DNA from: Fagopyrum homotropicum
Lineage: Eukaryota > Streptophyta > Magnoliopsida > Caryophyllales > Polygonaceae
Length of the DNA: 64,000 nucleotides
Reading direction: 5' to 3'
NCBI GenBank assembly: GCA_033239125.1
Contig: BSWB01000001.1
Location: 159,673,481-159,737,480 of the forward strand
Part shown: positions 56,614 to 64,000 of the stretch, one piece after another
Position numbering within the stretch: position 1 is the first letter of the stretch
How the letters are laid out: every line of letters begins with the position of its first letter
Program-made: the position numbers and the translations under genes
The notes under the pieces: generated by a model
The model's database searches: none
What the model was told of the DNA's origin: nothing
What the model saw: the letters and a program-made list of their open reading frames with translations, nothing else

Positions 56614-57773
56614 TTAGCAAAAACATTCTCAGCCGATTGTGTCATTTTTTAGATGTCGTATACATTATAAAATTTAATAATTTGTTATACCAAATAATCG
56701 TAAGCTTTTCTAATTTTAAAAGTTAGTCGACAAGAATAAAAAGTAAAAGAAAGCACACAAACATGCCATTGATCTTTATTTTTAAATAAAATTAGTGTAA
56801 TACACGCACTTTGTACAGGTTATTTAAATTTATATTTCATATTTTTTAATCTTATTGATATAATTAATATATCAAATATCATAATTTGAATTATTTTATA
56901 ATACAGAACTATTTAAACTTAGAATATGCATTCGCTCAACTAAAAATACAAAAATTTCCGACTCAAAAGCTCATTAATCCATCTATTTTATTAAATAAAA
57001 ATTTACTATGACTGAATTTGATAACTAAGCTATTTTGAGATTTACATCTATTAAGTAGGTCCTTAGTATTTTTAAGTTAACTAAATGTATCACTTCTTCT
57101 ATTTTTTACTGTCAAACCTAATTTGAAGAAGAACAACCGTCTCTTGTGTTCCTCTCTTCTCTCAACCGCCTTTCATCGCCGCCAGGAGCAACGTTGTTGC
57201 CTCCTACTACTGCCAAGCCTGCTGCCTCCTGCCGTCGCCAAGCCTGCTGCCTCCTGCTGCCCTATCTCTTTCTTTCCTTCTGCACCGCCGCATCTCCAAA
57301 TGTCCGCTATTTTGGGATTTTTGGCGATTGTTTGTAGCGGTGAAGGAGAGACAGAGGTAAAGGGAAGGCAATCGAGTGAGATCTCTTCAACCGCTTTGTG
57401 TTTGAGAGTTCTTCTGCAAGGAGCTTCGATTATGAAGTTTCTTGTGGTTGGTATTGCTCCTTTTGGATTTATCGTTCAGTTGCAGTCAGTCATGGGTTGC
57501 GATTGGCGTTTCTAGCGATTTCATTCTTGGTTTTTGGTGATTAAAAGGTTGTTCTTGGAGGCCGTTCGAAGTGATAGTGTGGAGTCCAGAATTGTACTCA
57601 ACTTTGGAGGCTGATTCTTTTATGGTATTGAAGGTTATATTCGCAGATTTGGAAGCTCTTTACTGTAAGTTTCTAGAACTCTCTCGTTTGGCTCAGGGTG
57701 GACCTGAGTGTTGTTTTGTTTTGTTTACTTGGGACTGGAACCAGAAGAAGTTTGCTTTTATGATGTCTCTTCT
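56614..57773. other. Intergenic DNA, possible exon-like segment
   Basis: 56614-57110 is AT-rich with nothing recognised. 57120-57770 is GC-richer, with a CTGCTGCCTCCTGC-rich stretch near 57180-57290 and open frames of up to 130 codons. No domain or motif is recognisable, and the compositional bias alone could keep frames open. It may be a captured gene piece or the 5' part of a retroelement. Confidence 0.4.
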
Positions 57774-57851
57774 GTAATGCCTAATTTTTACCTTCACCGC
57801 CGGGGCGGTGAAGGGAGCCGCCCCTGCGGCAGGGCAAACCGCCCATGTGGT
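57774..57851 (+). repeat. Head of a chromovirus-type LTR, plus orientation
   Basis: TGTAATGCCTAATTTTTACC followed by the perfect hairpin CTTCACCGCC-GG-GGCGGTGAAG and GCCGCCCCTGCGGC. It matches the start of the minus-strand LTR at 59506 but points the opposite way, so it belongs to another copy into which the minus-strand element was inserted at 57852. Confidence 0.6.
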
Positions 57852-59506
57852 TGTAACGCCCCAAGTTTTGGGAACTCGAAACGTTACGGGATAGGAGCTC
57901 ACAATGGGTCCCGACCCTCAGAGTAGCAACAACACAACGGATCTTACAACAAGACACGAATAAATGAAAACCAAAATTGAATATAAAACCAAAGATTAAC
58001 AAAGGGAAACGTAAAAGACTCGCAGCCGAGTTCAAAACAAATTGAAAGAACAACAACTGGAATATAAACCCGATCTCGTCTATAATGTATGGGAACCACA
58101 GATGACTACACCATCCGGATCACTCAACAGCATCTATATGCTGCAAGGGATCTACAACATCGGAATAAACCGTTAGCTAACATTCTAGATATCGGAAAGA
58201 CAGTAAAGGCACAAACACACATAAGGTAATATAAACATGTAGCATGCTCGCACTCAGCCGGTTATTATCTTTTGTTAAGTTATCCATTACTAATTCAACT
58301 TCTTTTGTCACACGAGAATCTCCCGAAACTCGCCTCCGCTTCCGTCTACCAACATGAATAGATCAATACTATCTGTTACTTGTAGGCCTGGGTTGCAAGA
58401 GCACCTCCTAGTCTCCTGTAGAACTAGACAAGTGGTCACCGCTTGGTTATCATACACTTGTGCCAATTACGGTTGTAAAGGTCAATCCTAGTCCGGTTAT
58501 CCGTTAATTAACAACAATAAGCAACGCAAACAAGCCAATACAATCAAACCAATATACGGAATGAAGCTAAGTCCAAGGGACTTACCTCACTCGAAGGTAA
58601 ACTCAAGGTCAGGAAACACTCAGTTTCCCGCAGGAAAGAAGGATAGAAAGCCTGCTCAACAAGGCATAACGAATCAGGAACGATACGGTTGCTAGAAGTA
58701 TATAACTTCTAGTCTCAATGATCTCTAAGAGATCTCCACAAGCTAAGGTCTCAACCTTAGTCTTACATAACACCAAGGGTCAACAATATCAACATAAGCC
58801 AAGGTAAGGAACGAGGAAAGCAAGGAAGGAAGCAGTTCACCAAAGACGGGAGCTACTGCAGGAAAACCGCAGGGGCGGCAGACAACACCGCAGGGGCAAC
58901 GCTAGGTAGAATTCGCGGGGCAGCACGACAGAGGCGCGGGCCGGTATGGTGCAGAAGCTGTTGTCGACTCCTTCGACAAGAAGGGATCCAACAAAAGCCA
59001 AAGCTTGTCTCTTTCAACACACACACACACACGTCACAACTCAACCAAAGGATTATGTGAACATTAACATATCAACCACGGGAAGGCCAACAAGAATCAA
59101 GGTTCAAACTTGATTCTTGGAGAAGAAGAAAAAGGAAGAACGGAAGAAAGGAATGAAACAGGAGAGAACGGCATGTAGCAAACTCAAGAACGTGAAAAAG
59201 AAACACAAAGAAGGAGAACTACAAGGGAACAAGGCTGCAACTTTCTAGGTTGAAGGAAAGCGTATGCAAAACGCAAAAAATAAGAGAAAGAGGGAATTTA
59301 TAGGAAAGAGGTGAAAAGATATAAGAAAGGACGTTCTAGAGTTAAGAATAAGATAAGAAAGTCGGCCCATAAGATAGAAGATCGGATCTTCTATCTATGG
59401 AAGGAGATAAACGGAAAGAAAATCGTATCGGGTGCGATCTGTAGTCAGCCGCAGGGGCGGCACTCTTCACCGTAGGGGCGGTGAAGGCCAAAATTACGGT
59501 CTTACA
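57852..59506 (-). repeat. LTR of a chromovirus (Ty3/gypsy)
   Basis: 1,655 bp on the minus strand, from TGTAAGACCGTAATTTTGG (59506) to GGGGCGTTACA (57852), the TGT...ACA ends usual for Tekay-like chromoviruses. A purine tract (AGGGGGATCT) lies just before its start, so it is the 3' LTR of the element whose integrase tail is at 59680-59994. It contains four copies of a CCGC(A/C)GGGGCGGC-type palindrome. ORFs inside it are not protein genes. Confidence 0.78.
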
Positions 59507-59679
59507 TCAGATCCCCCTAAAAAGAAGTTTCGTCCGAAAACTTGCAACAAACCACACGGTCACATAACAACACTGCAGAAACACAAAACCCAACTCATAT
59601 ATTCCCACTTGGGGTACACAACTCAAAACATCAAAAAAAAGCGTGCACAGCTCAACAACGAAAACTAAAACTCCAACAT

Positions 59680-59994
59680 CTACGCTATAGGTACATCCAC
59701 ATCCGCATAAAACTCCGGATAGTTCATTTGGATAATATCCTCTGTCTCCCAACTCGCCTCATCAGCCCTTGCATCGACCACTAAATCTTCATCATCGGTA
59801 TGTCCTTTGATCGCAAGTGTCTCGTATTGCGCTCTATGACAGCTATCGGGTGCTCTACGAACGTGTGGTCGGGCTCAAGCACTAGATCCTCATGACTGAC
59901 GTGTGCCTCGGGTCTGGTATGTACTCCCATAAATAAGACACATGGAAGACGGGGTGAACACCCTCTAGCCTTGGTGGCAAAGCAAGTCTGTATG
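59680..59994 (-). pseudogene. Chromovirus integrase C-terminus with chromodomain
   Basis: The end of a gypsy pol protein: YRLALPPRLEGVHPVFHVS and YIPDPRHT (59882-59990), then after a frame change the conserved IAVIERNTRHLRSKDIPM and the chromodomain end DEASWETEDIIQMNYPEFYA, stopping at about 59680. The chromodomain directs insertion to marked chromatin in this clade. The rest of pol has been cut off by the Athila-type element at 59995. Confidence 0.82.
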
Positions 59995-61626
59995 TGTTCG
60001 CTCTAAAAGGTGTGTGTGCAAAAAGTCTTAAATTTGTATCCTGAAATATATGTCTAACGATAAGCAAACCCGCAGTGTACGGATCTATCGCAGTATAGGA
60101 TAATATTCCGGAGTCGATCTCAGGGATTCAGTGAGAATAAATTCTGCAAAGCAATCTAATCAGCAAGCATGCAATAGCAATGATCAAAAGCAATGATAAA
60201 AATATGTAATATAATGGGGAAATGCATATTCTAGAGATCAAGATATTCAATTGTGGTTTTCGATTCAAGATTTCTAAAGATGTGTAGGAAAGAGTTGAGA
60301 TTGCACGGTATAATGTTTTAAGACGGGATATTGTACGGTGAAGTTCCAATACCCACTTGATCTCAACCCAAAGGCTCTACATAAAGGATGTTGAGTCTCA
60401 ATAAGATAGAGGATCTAAGGGAAGGATTACACACTCAAACCAAACACCAAACTCAAGGGAATCAAGTAATTTCACAAAGGTAAAGGCTTGGCACACTCAA
60501 CCTTAATAGAGGATTTTGAATCCTCTATTACCTAGAACTTGTAATTGTTAGTAAATAAACAAGGGAATCACCGGGTAAGTCTCTTCCCAAGCAAGTATAT
60601 AGGTTAGAAAGGCTCAACAAGGCTAGGGTTTAGGCAATCTTTAACCAAGGCTAAAGGATATAACAATGGGTGCACGACAGAGAAAACCACGGCAAGAGCT
60701 TGGTAAATCTCAGTCGTGGAACTCAAGAACATCCCGTAGAATCTCCTCTACGGCAGTTAAATCACAATTCGCAGGGTTCAATCTGTTTTGTAAGGTAAAT
60801 CTACCATCATCTAAACCACAACCTTCAACTTATCACCCTAAAATCGCAGGGGGTTTAGCCAACAATCATCATATTCATATCAACAATCAATAAAGAAATC
60901 AAGAATAAGATATAACCAATAGAACTCAAAAAGACATAATGATTTCCAAGCAATGAATCTCCAAATATCATAAAACTGAGTCAATCCACAAACAATCTCC
61001 GTTCTTGTGTTCTCAAAGAAGAAAATCAAAATCTAGAAAGATCTCACAAAATATCTCAATCTTCAATGTAGCCAAAATATGGGTTGTCAATTTGTTCCGA
61101 CTATGAATCCAAGTTCTCAATGTCGTCTTCTCTCTATCCGTGTGTAACGTGGTGCGTGGTAGCAAAAGTCTGTAGCAAGGTACGCAAAAATGCCACAACA
61201 TCCCCTAATTATAGGATAAAATTAGGGTTAGAAAAGATCTTGTTTTGGCTACTAACATGGAAACCACGGTCCAGTACGGAGGGAATCTCAGCTGTGGAAA
61301 TCCTTCTTTGGCCGTGGTTCCTTCTCTGAGACGTGTTTCCTCTTTTCTCTCCTTTGTATCTTCTAAGTCCTCACTTTATTCTTCTCCTTGAGCTCTCTAA
61401 TGCTTCCCATTGAGGTCCACTTCGATTAACACCTCATGAATGCTCCATTTCCACTCCAAATCAGCGCCAAATCACCTAAAATTACCACAAAGCTTGTGTA
61501 GATCTCCATCCCAACATAATAGGTGAATATGACCATAAATGCTACGAATATATGTCCATGTACACAAAAGAAGGGGAAAAACTACCTATATGCACATCTA
61601 AACTAACGTCATATTTCATGTTATCA
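59995..61626 (-). repeat. 3' LTR of the second Athila-type element
   Basis: 1,632 bp. Minus-strand start TGATAACATGAAATATGACG, end TTTTAGAGCGAACA. It contains CCGTACACTGCGGGTTTGC near its end as in the other two LTRs, one TTACCCGGTGATT motif (near 60568-60580), and weaker forms of the CCACGG/CCGTGG modules at 60686-60720 and 61258-61320. Confidence 0.85.
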
Positions 61627-62935
61627 AAATACCTCATACTTGCCTCGTGCTTGTCCCCAAGCAAGGTTCAAATCTAGAATATCAAGATGTATGAAATATG
61701 AATGCAAAGACAAGGAAAAACACAATATTTTTGGTTTTGTGCTTCTATTCAAGGATCACTCTCTAAACTTGTTTCATAGCTTCCGAAAAATGTTATGTGA
61801 GCAAGAAGATTCATGTCATGAAAAGAATAACCATACCTTGCAGAAATTCCAAAACAAGCATCATAACCTGAAGCATATCAAAATCAATCATGGAAAATCC
61901 AATTTAAACCACAAAGCCAAACAACATACTCAAAGATCTTAAGGTCTTTCAAATGAAGGTCAAGAAACATGTTAGGGTGGGATGTGTATAGGATTTGTGG
62001 TGCAAAATCCAGGAAAAAGGAGAGTAACATCACACCTGCATTAAGGAAACTCAACATCCACCAATAAGCTCTTTTTCTTTTCTTTTTCAGCATTTTTCTT
62101 TTACTTTTGAGAACATGGACAGAGGTGCACAATAACCGAAGCCTAGGAAATCAACAAACCTCAATTTCTCGAGGTGCCTCAAACCGTAATGCACATAACA
62201 TGACTCGTTAGGAATATCGCTCAATCCGACTTTGGCAGACACAAACACCCGGCTATGTCAATGGTGCCGAGTTACTCATCATCATGATTGACTTCCCCAA
62301 ACCTATTTTCTAACACACTTCATCCCTTTTGACTTCAAACTTCACAACTTTTACTAATTTGCATCCTAATTCCCGGATAGGTAATAAGGGGGCAAAATAT
62401 AAATGAGCTAAAAGTGTGATCAAGAAAAAGGGAATAAAATTAAAGCGCCTTAATCATATCAATAAGAAGTGCAAGAACTTATAAAGCGGTTTCAACCTTC
62501 AATTCTCAACATGATTTAGACAATATTCCAAATTATCAAACTTGCAAGAAATTCCAACAAAACATTCAAATCCTTCACAATCCATAATTCAATTTAAACA
62601 CATAAAAATCATCAAAATCCATTCCACAAGTAATATCATCATCGAGGTCTATTCCGTTCCTAAAAGCACACAAATTTTAAAATTTTCAAAATTTTCTGAT
62701 TTTTCAAAACCATATTATGCAAGACAATATCGAAACATGTGACAAGAAAATAAGAGTGCAAAGTACGATGGACATACAACGAAGCAAAGTATCATAGCAG
62801 TTATTACGGACCAAGTCTCAATCCAACCCATACTTGAATTACACATTGTCCCTAATGTACAATAAAAGAAAGAAAAGAAAAAGAAACTCACAATGTCTCA
62901 TGAAATAAAACCAATTGCAAGAAGTGGAATGGTCA
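61627..62935 (-). other. 3' noncoding region of the second Athila-type element
   Basis: Contains, on the minus strand, ACATTAGGGACAATGTG followed by CAAGTATGGGTTGG (62820-62870), the highly conserved block at 62209-62306, and GGGACAAGCACGAGGCAAG (61640-61665) before the LTR. No ORF. Confidence 0.75.
62209..62306 (-). other. Conserved noncoding block, second copy
   Basis: 98 bp matching 13448-13547 at about 95%. It ends, like the first copy, with GAGCGATATTCCTA. Confidence 0.8.
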
Positions 62936-64000
62936 TCACGGTAGCGGCGGTGGGAATGGGTACCAAGTCGGGTAATATGGCCTCCCGAATTGTTGTTGGT
63001 AGAGGTCACGCATCATCTGTGCATCTTGGCGGTGCTCCTCCTCCTGAGCGTCAAGGCGTCTATCAATACGCCCAATGTGAGTGTGGATACCTACAATATA
63101 AACTACTAGATCTCCCATACTCGATTGTAGTCCGGTGAGCCAGCCGGGGGGCTCATCTAGCCATGTAGGACACTCAGAAGTGCTAGCTCGGGGTCGTTGA
63201 GTTGTAGATCTCCTAGGTGGGTCAGGGAACTCTCCCACGGGCGGGAAGCTAGATGGCTGCTCCGGGAAGCTACCAAAATCAGTCTCAACGTGGACACCAC
63301 TAGGACCAGCATCTGTCCCGGTGTCCATATCCTCTATACCCTGATCAACATCAACATCAACAGCAGGAACCTCCTCATAGTCCTCAAGACCTGCCCTATC
63401 AACATGCATCGGAACAAATGTGTGCTTCCAACACTAGGGGTTCCTAATAGAGTACTCAACACTCCATGGGGTCCGTCTAGCACCCTTGCCTTCCCAAGGC
63501 ATGGCTACATATGGTGGACCACGAGTGCGGGGAATCAGAATACCCCTAGTGATGAACCTCTGCAATCCTAAAGGTCTAGCCTTAGTTGCTATCTCACAAG
63601 CAAGAAAAATTTACTCCTAAAGACCGAGAAATGTAGGTCACAATACCACCAACGCAGGTATCACCCCGGGACTTATTCCCGATCTTCCTAAGACATTCAG
63701 CTAGCATGGTAGCATAATCCGGGGTTGTCCTAGATGCCATGCAAAACAAAATGTAAAGCTCATCCGCCTTCACTTTCTGAGGCGTCTCGGTCCTAGGGAA
63801 AAGGCTATCGGACAAGATCCTATGGGCGATCTTGAAAGACAAGTTATAGATTAACTTGTCCTTTGATTCCCCGGGTTTCCACCTATTATTCTCACATCCA
63901 ACCATAGCAATACACTCCCAAAATGCATTAGGACGGGTTTGCCTAGGAAAAGTCCCATTCATAGTCTCACCAAACCCAAAAATTCTCCCAAATTGCATAA
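62936..64000 (-). pseudogene. Second-ORF homologue of the Athila-type element, broken
   Basis: Homologue of the protein at 11206-12774. The segment 63594-63998 reads FGRIFGFGETMNGTFPR, LSFKIAHRILSDSLFPRTET, DELYILFCMASR and VGGIVTYISRSLGVNF; a stop and frame change follow. The middle continues in another frame (GPPYVAMPWEGKG, then a stop in place of the codon after SIRNP), and 62936-63409 gives the acidic, Pro-rich C-terminus ending LYQQQFGRPYYP and a Pro tail. The N-terminus is beyond the window. Same domain order as the intact copy, no transmembrane segment. Not functional. Confidence 0.82.

Larger units (their letters stand above)
59995..64000 (-). mobile_element. Second Athila-type element, 3' part
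   Basis: Minus-strand element entering from the right edge: 3' LTR 59995-61626, then 3' noncoding region and the second-ORF homologue. It is inserted into the chromovirus integrase, next to GTATG; the other target copy is outside the window. Its noncoding region shares landmarks with the element at 2621-15902, but its proteins are clearly different, so it is a separate family. Confidence 0.87.

Overview
The window is nuclear DNA from a flowering plant, most likely a eudicot. The evidence is AT-rich intergenic sequence full of plant transposon lineages (Athila-type and chromovirus Ty3/gypsy, Ty1/copia, L1-type LINEs, Helitrons, MULEs, Tourist-like MITEs), a piece of plant mitochondrial rDNA, and remnants of a phytocystatin gene cluster. 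I cannot name the species. No bacterial-type operons, CRISPR arrays or origins are present.

Layout. 1-17108: an old plus-strand L1-type LINE, split at 2621 by a young 13.3 kb Athila-type LTR element (2621-15902, 5-bp target duplication CTCGA) with an intact gag-pol frame (4503-10376) and a second ORF (11206-12774). 17364-22085: a Harbinger-like MITE split by a degenerate Ty1/copia element (17429-21884). 22121-22388: a 5'-truncated LINE. 22590-29391: phytocystatin remains on the minus strand, comprising an orphan exon 1, then a two-exon gene with a MITE in its intron; a small Helitron (24333-24900) lies between them. About 30325-32690: a nuclear copy of mitochondrial DNA with rrn26 and trnfM. 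33012-33467: a Tourist-like MITE. 35205-42092: TA-flanked repeats, two deleted MULE derivatives, a truncated LINE and a solo Athila-type LTR. 42149-51831: at least four inverted-repeat elements separated by (TA)n tracts, including a 4.6 kb MULE with a broken transposase and a broken ULP1-like gene; a cystatin pseudogene (44953-45557) sits inside this zone. 52896-56613: a minus-strand Helitron with a helicase remnant and a 25-bp minisatellite. 57774-59994: a chromovirus LTR and integrase tail. 59995-64000: the 3' part of a second Athila-type element on the minus strand.

How it fits together. The host component is a minus-strand phytocystatin (cysteine-protease inhibitor) array, traceable by exons and duplicated flanks at about 22.6, 28.2-29.4, 35.6, 44.9-45.6 and 51.8-52.8 kb. 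The rest is layered insertion. The most unusual signals are: (i) a ~100 bp noncoding block about 95% identical by eye between two Athila-type elements whose proteins are only about half identical; (ii) palindromic CCACGGCCGTGG modules in Athila-type LTRs and leaders, one of them inside the pol reading frame; (iii) several unrelated inverted-repeat families all bounded by (TA)n; (iv) a MULE-borne ULP1-like gene whose expected catalytic Cys and His appear to be replaced.
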